From contig JACKLG010000001.1 of assembly GCA_024236035.1 (NCBI GenBank), forward strand, positions 186,001 through 250,000: a stretch of 64,000 nucleotides of DNA. The letters run 5' to 3'. The notes below the pieces were generated by a model that saw nothing but the letters and a program-made list of their open reading frames with translations, was not told where the DNA came from and made no database searches. Every line of letters starts with the position of its first letter. Position 1 is the stretch's first letter. The position numbers and the translations under genes are program-made. This DNA is from Candidatus Paracaedibacteraceae bacterium. GTDB taxonomy: Bacteria > Pseudomonadota > Alphaproteobacteria > UBA6184. Positions 53,004-62,062 of the stretch are shown piece by piece.

Positions 53004-55112
53004 TTATGCTGGCATTGCATCCAATTGAGGAATATTTTTCATCGTTAATCTTAAACGACCCTTATCATCAATTTCCAGCAACTTTACTCTTACCTTCATA
53101 CCTTCTGATAAATATTCTTTCACATCTTGTACACGTTCATCAGATATTTCACTAATATGTAAGAAACCGTCTTTACCAAAATCAAATCGTACAAAGGCAC
53201 CAAAATCTTTAATGTTAACAACTTCACCAATATACAGCTGGTTAACCTCTGGCATAAATCCAATTGCCTTTACCCGTCGCAATGCTTCTTCTGCACCCTT
53301 CGAATCAATAGCAAATATTTTCACTATACCATCTTGTTCAATATCAATCTTTGCACCTGTTGTTTCACACAATTCACGAATATGTTTTCCACCAGGTCCG
53401 ATCAACTCACCAATTTTTTCTTTATCAATGGTTACTGTAAACATTCGTGGAGCATGTGAACTCACTTCTTCACGGGCATCTGCTAACACCTTATTCATTT
53501 CGCCTAAAATGTGCAAACGTCCGTTACGGGCTTGTTTCAAGGCTTTATCCATGATTGCAGTGGTAATGCCATTAATTTTAATGTCCATTTGCAACGAAGT
53601 AATACCTTCTTCCGTACCCGCAACTTTAAAGTCCATATCGCCTAAGAAATCTTCATCGCCCATAATGTCAGACAAAACTACTGAATGTTTGTCACCCGTA
53701 ACCAAACCCATCGCAATACCCGCAACAGGTGATTTCATCGGCACACCTGCATCCATTAACGATAAAGACGCAGCACATACTGTGGCCATAGAAGAAGAAC
53801 CATTACATTCTAAAATATCTACCACTGTGCGTAATGAATAAGGAAAATCCTTACGATCAGGCAATACTGGATGTAAAGCACGCCAAGCTAATTTACCATG
53901 GCCAATTTCTCTGCGACCTGGCGATCCTGAACGCCCTGCTTCTCCTACCGAAAATGGAGGAAAATTATAATGCAACATAAACGGTTCTTTTTGTTCGCCC
54001 AACAGACCATCAATCATCTGCTCATCTTGCGAAGTCCCCAATGTTGTTACACCTAAAGCCTGCGTTTCACCACGTGTAAAAATGGCACTACCATGAACCC
54101 TTGGCAAGGCTCCGACCTCAACACTAATGGGGCGAACTTCATCAAATGCACGCCCATCTATACGTTCAGCATCCACCAATACTTTTGCTCGTACCACATC
54201 ATATTCAACAGCTTTAAACGCATGTGCAAATGTAACATCTTCAAAATTACTTTCATTGTCAGGGTTTAATGCAGCCCTCGCATTTTCCTTAATAACGCCC
54301 ACAATCGCATAACGATCTTGCTTCTTTTTAATGGAATATGCCGACTTTAAATCATGCGCAAATTTTTCAGTAATAACTTTTTTCATTGCCAAATATGTAT
54401 CGGATAATACAGGACGCTCCCAATGCTCCTTACCTGCCTCTTTTGCTAAATCCTGAATCATCTTAATCACAGGCTGGAAAGATTCATGGGCAAATTCCAA
54501 AGCAGTCAACATTATCTCTTCAGATAATTCTTTTGCTTCTGATTCCACCATCAGCACACCTTCATGTGTACCCGCAACCACTAAATCCAGCTCGGAATTT
54601 TCTATTTGTTCAAAGGTTGGGTTAATCACAAATTCATTATTAACACGCCCAACTCTTACTGCACTTAAAGGATGTTCAAACGGAATACCCGAAATCGCCA
54701 ATGCCGCTGATGCACCTATAATCGAAGGTATGTCTGCATCATTTTCCCCATCAAAGCTTAAAACTGTACACATAACTTGCGTTTCGTTATAAAACCCTTC
54801 AGGAAACAAAGGACGTATCGGACGGTCAATTAAACGGGATACCAACGTTTCTTTTTCACTGGGGCGACCTTCGCGCTTTAAAAATCCACCAGGCACACGA
54901 CCTGCCGCATAAAATTTCTCTTGATAATTAACCGTTAATGGAAAAAAAGTAACATCTTTTTTTGCTTCTTTTGCAGCTACTACCGTACATAAAACCGTGG
55001 TTTCACCGTACGTTACTAACACAGCACCAGTGGCCTGACGCGCAACCCGTCCTGTTTCAATGGTCAGCGTACGCCCACCCCAGTTCAGTTCTTTTCTTAC
55101 TATATTAAACAT
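53004..55112 (-). CDS. pnp: Polyribonucleotide nucleotidyltransferase
   Basis: 702 residues: two RNase PH domains (the second with SMATVCAASLSLMDAGVPMKSPVAGIAMGL and SDIMGDEDFLGDMDFKVAGT), a KH domain (IGPGGKHIRELCETTGAKIDIEQDG) and an S1 domain (GEVVNIKDFGAFVRFDFGKDGFLHISEI). It degrades RNA phosphorolytically and can add 3' tails. It is downstream of rpsO, the widespread rpsO-pnp order, with a hairpin in the gap where RNase III control lies in Enterobacteria. Confidence 0.98.
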   Translation of the reverse strand: MFNIVRKELNWGGRTLTIETGRVARQATGAVLVTYGETTVLCTVVAAKEAKKDVTFFPLTVNYQEKFYAAGRVPGGFLKREGRPSEKETLVSRLIDRPIRPLFPEGFYNETQVMCTVLSFDGENDADIPSIIGASAALAISGIPFEHPLSAVRVGRVNNEFVINPTFEQIENSELDLVVAGTHEGVLMVESEAKELSEEIMLTALEFAHESFQPVIKMIQDLAKEAGKEHWERPVLSDTYLAMKKVITEKFAHDLKSAYSIKKKQDRYAIVGVIKENARAALNPDNESNFEDVTFAHAFKAVEYDVVRAKVLVDAERIDGRAFDEVRPISVEVGALPRVHGSAIFTRGETQALGVTTLGTSQDEQMIDGLLGEQKEPFMLHYNFPPFSVGEAGRSGSPGRREIGHGKLAWRALHPVLPDRKDFPYSLRTVVDILECNGSSSMATVCAASLSLMDAGVPMKSPVAGIAMGLVTGDKHSVVLSDIMGDEDFLGDMDFKVAGTEEGITSLQMDIKINGITTAIMDKALKQARNGRLHILGEMNKVLADAREEVSSHAPRMFTVTIDKEKIGELIGPGGKHIRELCETTGAKIDIEQDGIVKIFAIDSKGAEEALRRVKAIGFMPEVNQLYIGEVVNIKDFGAFVRFDFGKDGFLHISEISDERVQDVKEYLSEGMKVRVKLLEIDDKGRLRLTMKNIPQLDAMPA

Positions 55113-55133
55113 CTAATTCCTCTTCCTATAAGT

Positions 55134-55166
55134 AAAAAGTGGCAATCAACATAAATTGATTGCCAC
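55134..55166 (-). terminator. Hairpin between rpsO and pnp
   Basis: An 11-bp stem GTGGCAATCAA / TTGATTGCCAC with a 6-nt loop, followed by CTTTTTACTT on the minus strand. It may be a leaky terminator or a processing site for the rpsO-pnp transcript, as known for the E. coli locus. Confidence 0.75.
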
Positions 55167-55196
55167 ACGTATTTTTAAAACATTTGCTTAAAAAAA

Positions 55197-55466
55197 TTAG
55201 CGACGCAGCCCTAATTTTTGAATCAAATCCAAATATCTTTGTGGATTCTTACTTTTCACATATGTTAATAAACGACGGCGGCGACCCACCAAAATCAATA
55301 AACCACGGCGAGAGTGAAAATCCTTGCGGTGCTCAGTCATATGTTCCGTTAAATTACGGATGCGTTCTGTTAAAATTGCAATTTGCACTTCAGGAGAACC
55401 TGTATCTCCTTGACCATTTGCATATTCATTAATTACTTCTTGCTTACGTTCAGCTGTAATCGACAT
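55197..55466 (-). CDS. rpsO: 30S ribosomal protein S15
   Basis: 89 residues from MSITAERKQEVINEYANGQGDTGSPEVQIAIL, ending with RYLDLIQKLGLRR. It binds 16S rRNA early in 30S assembly. A TTG two codons earlier (55472) is possible but GGAG is correctly spaced for the ATG at 55466, and S15 starts here in other bacteria. The ribosome site lies inside the truB 3' end, so translation is probably coupled. Confidence 0.98.
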   Translation of the reverse strand: MSITAERKQEVINEYANGQGDTGSPEVQIAILTERIRNLTEHMTEHRKDFHSRRGLLILVGRRRRLLTYVKSKNPQRYLDLIQKLGLRR

Positions 55467-55468
55467 CG

Positions 55469-56353
55469 TCAAACTCCATTTATAAATACATTTTTTGGAT
55501 AAAAAACCTGGTCTTTTACAAAACCAGTTGCAATAACGTCAGTGTCATCAATGGCGAAAACCATATCAAAGTCTGGCAAACTTACAGGAATGCTTTGACC
55601 TTTTGAAATACAGGCAATCGCCGACTCCGTACAGGAAACCGCCGGGATGTCGTCCAGAACGGTCCTAATGGGGATAATAGCAGACGCTATTTTTTCTCGT
55701 GCATTATCATCGATTTGTTGTTCTTTTTCAAGTAAAATCGACTTATCCAATGTAAACCGCCCAACACGATCCCGTCTAAGATATGTAACATGTGCAACAG
55801 TGCCTAATATTTGTGCGATATCTCGAGCTAAGGCTCTAACATATGTTCCCTTACTGCATCTAACCTGAAATGTTGTCTCTAAATGTGTGTGATCAATCAC
55901 CTGCAAATCAAAAATTTTAATTTCTCTTGGCTGTATCTCGACCACCTCTCCTTTTCGCATACGATCAGATGCTCTTTTGCCATCAATTTTAACCGCAGAA
56001 TACGAAGGGGGCACTTGTTGCATTGTAACCCCCATATGTTGTATTGTAGACCTAATAAAATCAATTGTAGGAATTACATCTGAAGTCGCAATTATCTCGC
56101 CATCGCGGTCATCCGTACTAGTTTGCGTCCCCCATAAAACCCTGAAAGTATAAGTCTTTTCCGCATCCACCACCGCCGGTATTGTCTTCGTGGCTTTACC
56201 AATCGCAACAGGCAACACCCCACAGGCAAATTTATCCAACGTCCCTGCATGCCCAAGCTTGGTTTTCCGCGGAAATGCTCGTTTTATACGATTCAACAGC
56301 TGCGCTGACGTCACCCCTTCTGGCTTATTAATACACAACCATCCACTCAGCAT
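55469..56353 (-). CDS. truB: tRNA pseudouridine-55 synthase
   Basis: 294 residues. Catalytic aspartate D40 in KLGHAGTLDKFACGVL; the substrate loop has QVPPSYSAVKIDGKRA and the PUA-like tail is short. It makes pseudouridine 55 in the T-loop of tRNA. Residues about T103-Q113 (TIQHMGVTMQQ) are encoded by a copy of the 33-bp repeat (56016-56048), just before the conserved VPPSYSA motif; the frame stays open. By my alignment there is one extra residue between the usual Gly and the QVPP motif. It ends 2 nt before rpsO. Confidence 0.95.
   Translation of the reverse strand: MLSGWLCINKPEGVTSAQLLNRIKRAFPRKTKLGHAGTLDKFACGVLPVAIGKATKTIPAVVDAEKTYTFRVLWGTQTSTDDRDGEIIATSDVIPTIDFIRSTIQHMGVTMQQVPPSYSAVKIDGKRASDRMRKGEVVEIQPREIKIFDLQVIDHTHLETTFQVRCSKGTYVRALARDIAQILGTVAHVTYLRRDRVGRFTLDKSILLEKEQQIDDNAREKIASAIIPIRTVLDDIPAVSCTESAIACISKGQSIPVSLPDFDMVFAIDDTDVIATGFVKDQVFYPKNVFINGV
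56016..56048 (-). repeat. 33-bp direct-repeat element inside truB, copy D
   Basis: On the coding (minus) strand: TACAATACAACA, spacer TATGGGGGT, TACAATGCAACA, period exactly 21 bp. It encodes TIQHMGVTMQQ in frame (the 21-bp period is 7 codons, giving TIQ...TMQ). It matches copies A-C at nearly every position of the 12-mers. Confidence 0.85.
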
Positions 56354-56385
56354 ATTTACCCCTTTTAAAAAAAGCGCTATAACAC

Positions 56386-56413
56386 AAAAAGCCCCGATTT
56401 TCGGGGCTTTTTA
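56386..56413 (-). terminator. Terminator of the outer-membrane barrel gene
   Basis: AAAAAGCCCCGA / TCGGGGCTTTTT, strong in both directions, between the barrel gene and truB on the same strand; it would separate the two transcripts. Confidence 0.88.
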
Positions 56414-56434
56414 ATAGAAAGTCTAATTAAAAAA

Positions 56435-57037
56435 TTAGAATTGATAACCTGCGTTGAAACCAAAAACTGTTGCGGAAGTTCCTTTTGTAGTTTTTAAATC
56501 ACCTTCGCCAGATTCTTCGTTAAGCGCCTTTACAAACTGGCCATATACACCAACGAAGAAATTCTCAGTCACTTTAAAGTCAGAACCAACGCGCGCTGAC
56601 CAAGAAAAGTTACCTTCAGGTAATGTATCTTTACCAGTTGAACTTACTATTTTTTGGAAACCTAAACCACCAGCAATATAAGGCATTGCGGATTTTAATG
56701 GTAGACCAACGCGAGCTTGTAAGTTTGGAGACCAAGCAAATATTGTTTTAGAATCTGAACCTTCAATGCTTTTATAGTCCATGTTAAAGTTACCTACTTG
56801 AGCATCAACCCCTAAATATACTGCATCGGATAAAATCATTCCCCAACCAGCAGCGATTTCAAAGCTTGCAGCAAGAGAAAAACTATCTTTTCCTTTAACT
56901 GCAGTATCTTTTAATTTGTCTGTTACACCTGTCCCAACTGCATTTAAACCACCACGAGCATAAAAACCACCCCAGTTAGCTTCAGTTGCAGAAATTGATA
57001 CAGCTGCTAAAGCAGTTACTAATAAAAATTTTTTCAT
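56435..57037 (-). CDS. Outer-membrane beta-barrel protein, OmpW/OmpX-like
   Basis: 200 residues. Signal peptide MKKFLLVTALAAVSISATEA, then eight-strand-like pattern: GGFYARGGLNAVG, FSLAASFEIAAGWGMILSDAVYLGVDAQVGNF, LQARVGLPLKSAMPYIAGGLGFQKIV and NFFVGVYGQFVKAL. It ends AGYQF, the C-terminal aromatic that BAM recognises. A longer frame (57073) would add 12 residues before MKK; the signal peptide start is chosen. It has its own terminator and lies inside the truB/rbfA cluster as an insertion. Probably surface-exposed; role unknown. Confidence 0.85.
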   Translation of the reverse strand: MKKFLLVTALAAVSISATEANWGGFYARGGLNAVGTGVTDKLKDTAVKGKDSFSLAASFEIAAGWGMILSDAVYLGVDAQVGNFNMDYKSIEGSDSKTIFAWSPNLQARVGLPLKSAMPYIAGGLGFQKIVSSTGKDTLPEGNFSWSARVGSDFKVTENFFVGVYGQFVKALNEESGEGDLKTTKGTSATVFGFNAGYQF

Positions 57038-57173
57038 GTTTGTATATCCTTGATTAAAAAACTTTTTATACACTATTTTGTATTAAAAGCAATAGCCCTC
57101 TTGACAAAATGTTTCTGATTTTAATTGGGTGTTGCAATAAAGCAACATCCGCGCTTGGCAGACCAGTAAACAT

Positions 57174-57581
57174 TTAATTCTCTTTAATGTTTTTTGAAAT
57201 TAAAGCCTCAATTCTTGAACCATACGAAAACGAGGTATCTTCTTGAAATATTAATTGGGGAACATATTTAAATGTAATTTTTGGAGCTATTGCATGTCGA
57301 ATTTGGGAACTCACCTCATTTAAGCAATCAATTAATTTTTTGATCTCCTCAGGCTCATATATACCCAAAGGCAACACAAACACTGATGCTTTTCGCAAAT
57401 CTGGACTTGCCGAAACACATGTTACCGTAATTGATTTTCCCTCCAAAATGGGGTGATACACTTCACCATGCATAAATACCTTAGCGATCAAATGTCGCAA
57501 GTCCTCTCCAACTCGCAACTGACGCTGGGAAGGCATATTAGGTGAAGTTTTTTTTCCAATACCTTTTTTATGAAACGACAC
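57174..57581 (-). CDS. rbfA: Ribosome-binding factor A
   Basis: About 136 residues. The core is SQRQLRVGEDLRHLIAKVFMHGEVYHPILEGKSITVTCVSASPDLRKASVFVLPLG, the RbfA KH-like fold with its helix-kink. It binds pre-30S and is needed for 16S maturation. Start is unclear: GTG at 57581 is 7 nt after AGAG inside infB; TTG at 57587 and an ATG at 57536 are alternatives. It overlaps infB by 14-20 nt. Confidence 0.93.
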   Translation of the reverse strand: MSFHKKGIGKKTSPNMPSQRQLRVGEDLRHLIAKVFMHGEVYHPILEGKSITVTCVSASPDLRKASVFVLPLGIYEPEEIKKLIDCLNEVSSQIRHAIAPKITFKYVPQLIFQEDTSFSYGSRIEALISKNIKEN

Positions 57582-59955
57582 GGGCAATCTCTTCTACTTC
57601 AAAACATTCAATCATGTCTTTTTCTTTAATATCTTGATAACTTTGCAAAGCAATACCGCATTCAAAGCCTTCACGAACTTCTTTGACTTCTTCTTTTTCG
57701 CGACGCAATGATTTTAAGTCACCTTCATGAATTACGACGTTATCACGAATCAACCGTACCTTACACCCGCGCTTTACCGTGCCACTGGTGATCATACATC
57801 CAGCAATTTTACCTGATCCTGTAATCGTGAATACTTGTCGAATTTCTGCATACCCCAAGAAGTTTTCTTTCAAGTCCGGAGACAACAACCCTGACATCGC
57901 CTTTTTCACGTCATCGATTGCTTCATAAATAATTGAATAATAACGAATATCAACACCATTGCGCGCAGCAGCTTCCTTAGCTTGAGGAGTTGCACGCACA
58001 TTAAAGGCTATAACCATAGCATTTGAAGTATTGGCTAAGCTGATATCGCTTTCGGTAATACCTCCTACACCTCCATGCATAACGCGCACTGAAATTTCTT
58101 CATGTTGTACTTTTAGCAAGCTTGCAGCAATAGCTTCCAGCGAACCATGTACATCTGCTTTAATAATCACATTTAACCATTGATGTTTACCATCTTCATC
58201 CATAGTAAGTAACGAACGGTGCTGTTGAGACAAAACTTTATTTCGTTCATCTTGGTATTTTTGGCGATATCTTTCACTTATAGCCTTAGCTTGAGCTTCA
58301 CTTTCCACCACTAAAAATTTATCTCCTGCCACAGGAACACCGCCGAAACCCATAACCTCTACAGGTGTTCCAGGTCCTACTGATTTTACAGATTGTCCAT
58401 GGCTATCTTGCAACAATCGAATCCTACCTGTTTCTGCACCAGCAACAAACAAGTCACCAATTTTTAAAGTTCCCCGCTCTACTAACACTGTAGCAATAGA
58501 ACCACGGCCTTTTTCCAAACGAGCCTCAACAATGGTACCGTCAGCAGAACGGTTTGGATTAGCACTCATATCAAGCATCTCTGCTTGTAATAAAATAGTT
58601 TCTTCAAGTTTTTCTAAGCCAATCTTCTTTTTAGCAGATACTTCAACTGATAAAATGTCTCCACCAAATTCTTCTAAAACTATTTCGTGCGATAGCAATT
58701 CATGCCGCACCCGCATTGGATCTGCCTCTGGCTTATCTATTTTGTTAATAGCAACAATGATGGCAACCCCAGCTGCTTTCGCATGATTAATTGCCTCAAT
58801 TGTCTGCTCTTTAATGCCATCGTCTGCAGCAACAACAAGCACAACAATATCTGTTACATTGGCACCACGAGACCGCATCTCACTAAATGCCTCATGACCC
58901 GGCGTATCAATAAAAGTAATACGTTTACCGTTAGGCATTAATATCTGATAAGCACCAATATGCTGTGTAATGCCTCCAGCCTCCTTAGCTGCTACATCCG
59001 TTTGGCGCAATGCATCCAACAAAGAAGTTTTACCATGATCTACATGTCCCATAATAGTTACTACAGGAGGTCTCGGCAACAGATCTGCGACATTATCTTC
59101 TTGGTTTAAAATTTCGCTTTCAATATCACTATTACCGACTCTTTCAACTTTATGGCCAAATTCGGAAATAATTAATTCTGCCGTATCTGCATCAATTATT
59201 TGGTTGATAGTAACCATCATGCCCATTTTCATTAAGGCTCTAATAACGTCAACACCTTTTTCTGCCATGCGGCTGGCCAATTCTTGAACCGTTATAACTT
59301 CAGGTAAAAGCACTGTGCGAATCACTTTCTGGATAGCTCCAGATTCAATTGCTTTGCGTCTCTCTTTCTCCCTAGCACGCTTAATGGATGCCATGCTGCG
59401 TTTTTTTCCGCCATCATAATTTTCATCTAAAGCAACTTGCACATTTACTTTTTTTGTCTGACGTCTTTCAGCATCTCGAACACTTCTAGGCAAAGGAACC
59501 TGGCGTTTCTTTGTAGCCTGAACTTCACTTTCTCCTTCTTCGTCTGTTGCTGCTTTAAAACGCTCTTTTTCTTTTGGCGACTCTGGACTTAACGTTTCAG
59601 AGCTATTTTTTTCTCTCTCTTCTACTGCCTCTACATTTTCATATGCTAAAGGTATAGCTTCTTCTACTTCAGTTTCTTTACTTTCAGAAGTTTCTTTCTG
59701 AGCTTGTTTCAGAGCTTGCAACCGCGCTTGTATTTCTTCTGTTTTTAAGTTGCCAGATAACTTTTCTTCTAAAGAAGATTCTTTACCACCCCCAGAGAGA
59801 CGACGTTTTTTCACTTCTACTACTACAGACTTGCTGCGACCATGAGTAAAGCTTTGTCTTACTCTATCCTCTTCATTACCTATATTTTTTGTCAGTTCCT
59901 TAGATAATGTTAAAGGTTTTCTGTCTTTTTGAGGGGTTTTATTATCGTCAGTCAT
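57568..59955 (-). CDS. infB: Translation initiation factor IF-2
   Basis: 795 residues. The N-terminal part (1-200) is highly charged (Lys/Glu-rich) with the IF2-associated basic segment SMASIKRAREKERRK. G1 (GHVDHGKT) is at 303-310, then DTPGHEAF and NKID. The C-terminal domains end with IECFEVEEIARVVS. It brings initiator tRNA to the 30S and promotes subunit joining. It follows nusA by 27 nt; ylxR, often between them, is absent here. Confidence 0.98.
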   Translation of the reverse strand: MTDDNKTPQKDRKPLTLSKELTKNIGNEEDRVRQSFTHGRSKSVVVEVKKRRLSGGGKESSLEEKLSGNLKTEEIQARLQALKQAQKETSESKETEVEEAIPLAYENVEAVEEREKNSSETLSPESPKEKERFKAATDEEGESEVQATKKRQVPLPRSVRDAERRQTKKVNVQVALDENYDGGKKRSMASIKRAREKERRKAIESGAIQKVIRTVLLPEVITVQELASRMAEKGVDVIRALMKMGMMVTINQIIDADTAELIISEFGHKVERVGNSDIESEILNQEDNVADLLPRPPVVTIMGHVDHGKTSLLDALRQTDVAAKEAGGITQHIGAYQILMPNGKRITFIDTPGHEAFSEMRSRGANVTDIVVLVVAADDGIKEQTIEAINHAKAAGVAIIVAINKIDKPEADPMRVRHELLSHEIVLEEFGGDILSVEVSAKKKIGLEKLEETILLQAEMLDMSANPNRSADGTIVEARLEKGRGSIATVLVERGTLKIGDLFVAGAETGRIRLLQDSHGQSVKSVGPGTPVEVMGFGGVPVAGDKFLVVESEAQAKAISERYRQKYQDERNKVLSQQHRSLLTMDEDGKHQWLNVIIKADVHGSLEAIAASLLKVQHEEISVRVMHGGVGGITESDISLANTSNAMVIAFNVRATPQAKEAAARNGVDIRYYSIIYEAIDDVKKAMSGLLSPDLKENFLGYAEIRQVFTITGSGKIAGCMITSGTVKRGCKVRLIRDNVVIHEGDLKSLRREKEEVKEVREGFECGIALQSYQDIKEKDMIECFEVEEIARVVS

Positions 59956-59982
59956 ATAAAGCCTTTTCCTATATTTGTGGGG

Positions 59983-61485
59983 TTAAGAGGATGTTACCAC
60001 ATCATCTTTGAACCATAATTTACGTGCGCGCATAATTAAATCTGAAGCTTTGCGCTCTGTAATAGGGTTCGGTAAAATTTCTAACAGCTCATCACTTGCC
60101 AACCCAGCAAAATCATCTATTGTTTTAATTTCATTTTTTACTAAAGCAATGAAATCATTTAACTCTAACTCCGGTAAAAATAATACCAACTCCTCAGATC
60201 CACCTAGGGCTGTGTATTCTTTTTTAAAGTTAGCTTCTTGCTGAGAAACAAACTGGCTAGCCCTATTTTGCAATTCTTGAGCTATATCCTCGTCAAAACC
60301 TTCAATGGCTTTTAACTCGCCTAGATCTATCTCAGCAACCTCACGAACGTTTTCAAAACCTTCACCAACTAACAAATGTGCAATTACAGAGTCGACATCT
60401 AATGCATCAATAAAAGCTTGAGATAGTTTTTTATAATGCTCCGCACGCTTTGCCTCTGCGTCTGAAGCTGTCATCACTTCAATTTGCCATCCGGTTAACA
60501 TCGAAGCTAGACGAACGTTTTGTCCCCTACGTCCTATTGCCATACTTAGTTGATCATCTGGCACAATAACTTCAATTCGAAGATTTTCTTCGTCTAATAC
60601 AACTCTTTCTACTTCCGCTGGAGCTAATGCATTCACAATTGTTGTCGCAGGATTTGACGACCATGTGATTACATCAATTTTTTCACCCTGCAATTCATCC
60701 ACTACAGATTGAACACGACTTCCTCTTACACCCACACAGCTTCCAACAGGGTCGATACTGGGGTCGTGAGTATAAACAGAAATTTTAGCACGACTTCCTG
60801 GATCCCTAGCAACACCTTTAATTTCAATAACGCCATCATAAATTTCTGGCACCTCTTGAGCAAATAATTTTGCTAAGAACATTGGGTGTGTACGAGAAAG
60901 CAAAACCTGCATACCGCGATGGTCGTTACGAATATCCAAAACGTATGCGCGAATTCGGTCTCCTGGCCTAAAACTTTCCCTAGGAATCATTTCATCCCTT
61001 CGTAAGAATGCTTCTATCTTATTTAAATCTACAACAACACCTGTAAAGTCAGCCCGTTTAACTACCCCGCTAACCACTTGATGCATTTTATCCTTAAATT
61101 CTTCAAATTGTTTCATGCGCTCCGCTTCACGCACCTTATTATAAATAACTTGCTTTGCAGTTTGCGCAGTGACTCGGCCTAAATTCATAGGAGGTAATTG
61201 CTCACGAAGAACCATCCCCACCTCTGCTTCTGGTTTTTTATTTTTAGCTTCGTCAAGAGAAATTTCGGTATATGGATCTAAAACTTCATTTACTACTGTA
61301 TGACATAAAAACAAATCTATCTCAGCAGTAAGTCTATTGACTTTTGCGTCTATGTCATATTCTATCCCATATTTAACACGAGCAGCTTTACGTATAGCTT
61401 CTTCTACAGCAGCATAAATTTCTTCTGCATTTAACCCTTTTTCTTGGGCTACGGCATCAATGACTTGAATTAGTTCAGGCTTCAT
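59983..61485 (-). CDS. nusA: Transcription elongation/termination factor NusA
   Basis: 500 residues: N-terminal RNAP-binding domain (1-~130), S1 domain (HQVVSGVVKRADFTGVVVDLNKIEAFL), two KH domains (RDPGSRAKISVYTHDPSIDPVGSCVGVRGSRVQSV and SMAIGRRGQNVRLASMLTGWQIEV) and two C-terminal acidic repeats as in alphaproteobacterial and E. coli NusA (FENVREVAEIDLGELKAIEGFDEDIAQELQ...). It modulates pausing, termination and antitermination. Its ATG overlaps rimP by 4 nt. Confidence 0.98.
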   Translation of the reverse strand: MKPELIQVIDAVAQEKGLNAEEIYAAVEEAIRKAARVKYGIEYDIDAKVNRLTAEIDLFLCHTVVNEVLDPYTEISLDEAKNKKPEAEVGMVLREQLPPMNLGRVTAQTAKQVIYNKVREAERMKQFEEFKDKMHQVVSGVVKRADFTGVVVDLNKIEAFLRRDEMIPRESFRPGDRIRAYVLDIRNDHRGMQVLLSRTHPMFLAKLFAQEVPEIYDGVIEIKGVARDPGSRAKISVYTHDPSIDPVGSCVGVRGSRVQSVVDELQGEKIDVITWSSNPATTIVNALAPAEVERVVLDEENLRIEVIVPDDQLSMAIGRRGQNVRLASMLTGWQIEVMTASDAEAKRAEHYKKLSQAFIDALDVDSVIAHLLVGEGFENVREVAEIDLGELKAIEGFDEDIAQELQNRASQFVSQQEANFKKEYTALGGSEELVLFLPELELNDFIALVKNEIKTIDDFAGLASDELLEILPNPITERKASDLIMRARKLWFKDDVVTSS

Positions 61486-61988
61486 TTCTGCTCTTTCCTC
61501 TCTCTCAACTTTAACTCAATCATATAGTCTAAATCTAACTTACCTTTCAAAATATCTACAAAAGGTATTTCTATCACTTCCTCTAATTGCGGTGACTCAG
61601 AACGCATCCAGACATGTGTTTCTGTTACCTTTTCCAAAAAACCTTTAAATTTCTTGGCTCCTGAAATCCCGATAGATGTTTGAATAAGAGCCTTGTAGCC
61701 TACGAACCTTGCATAATCTTCAATATCTACTAACGGCCTATCAATTCCGGCAGAACTTACTTCTAACATATAAGCCTTGTGGATAAGATCTTCAACATCT
61801 AAATGTGTAGAAATGGTTCTATTAGCTCGCATACAATCCTCAACTGTTACTGGCTGAAGGTCTAAACGCTCAATTAAAATTTCTAATTTGGACTTTTCTG
61901 CCTCTATAAATTTTATTTGAACCACCTTAAACCCCAAATGCTGTAAAGGGGGCCCCACTATACTTTTGATTTTCACACTTAATGTCAT
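61482..61988 (-). CDS. rimP: Ribosome maturation factor RimP
   Basis: 168 residues from MTLSVKIKSIVGPPLQHLGFKVVQIKF. Conserved segments ILIERLDLQPVTVEDCMRANRTISTHLDVEDLI and YMLEVSSAGIDRPLVDIEDYARFVGYKALI. It acts in 30S assembly. A longer frame (from 62027, MSVRAHLYFLGVY...) runs into the rpsD terminator, and GGGAG precedes the ATG at 61988, so the shorter form is chosen. First gene of the nusA-infB cluster. Confidence 0.95.
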   Translation of the reverse strand: MTLSVKIKSIVGPPLQHLGFKVVQIKFIEAEKSKLEILIERLDLQPVTVEDCMRANRTISTHLDVEDLIHKAYMLEVSSAGIDRPLVDIEDYARFVGYKALIQTSIGISGAKKFKGFLEKVTETHVWMRSESPQLEEVIEIPFVDILKGKLDLDYMIELKLRERKEQK

Positions 61989-62004
61989 ATATACTCCCAA
62001 AAAA

Positions 62005-62030
62005 TAAAGGTGAGCCCTAACGCTCACCTA
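62005..62030 (-). terminator. rpsD terminator
   Basis: GGTGAGC / GCTCACC stem with TTTATTTTTT on the minus strand, after the rpsD stop and just before rimP. Confidence 0.85.
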
Positions 62031-62062
62031 TTCTCGGTTAGCTAACAGAATATCTGTTACCC

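Noticed and set aside
53212..53841. 209-codon open frame antisense to pnp
   Set aside because: Length comes from codon use on the other strand; protein has no pattern.
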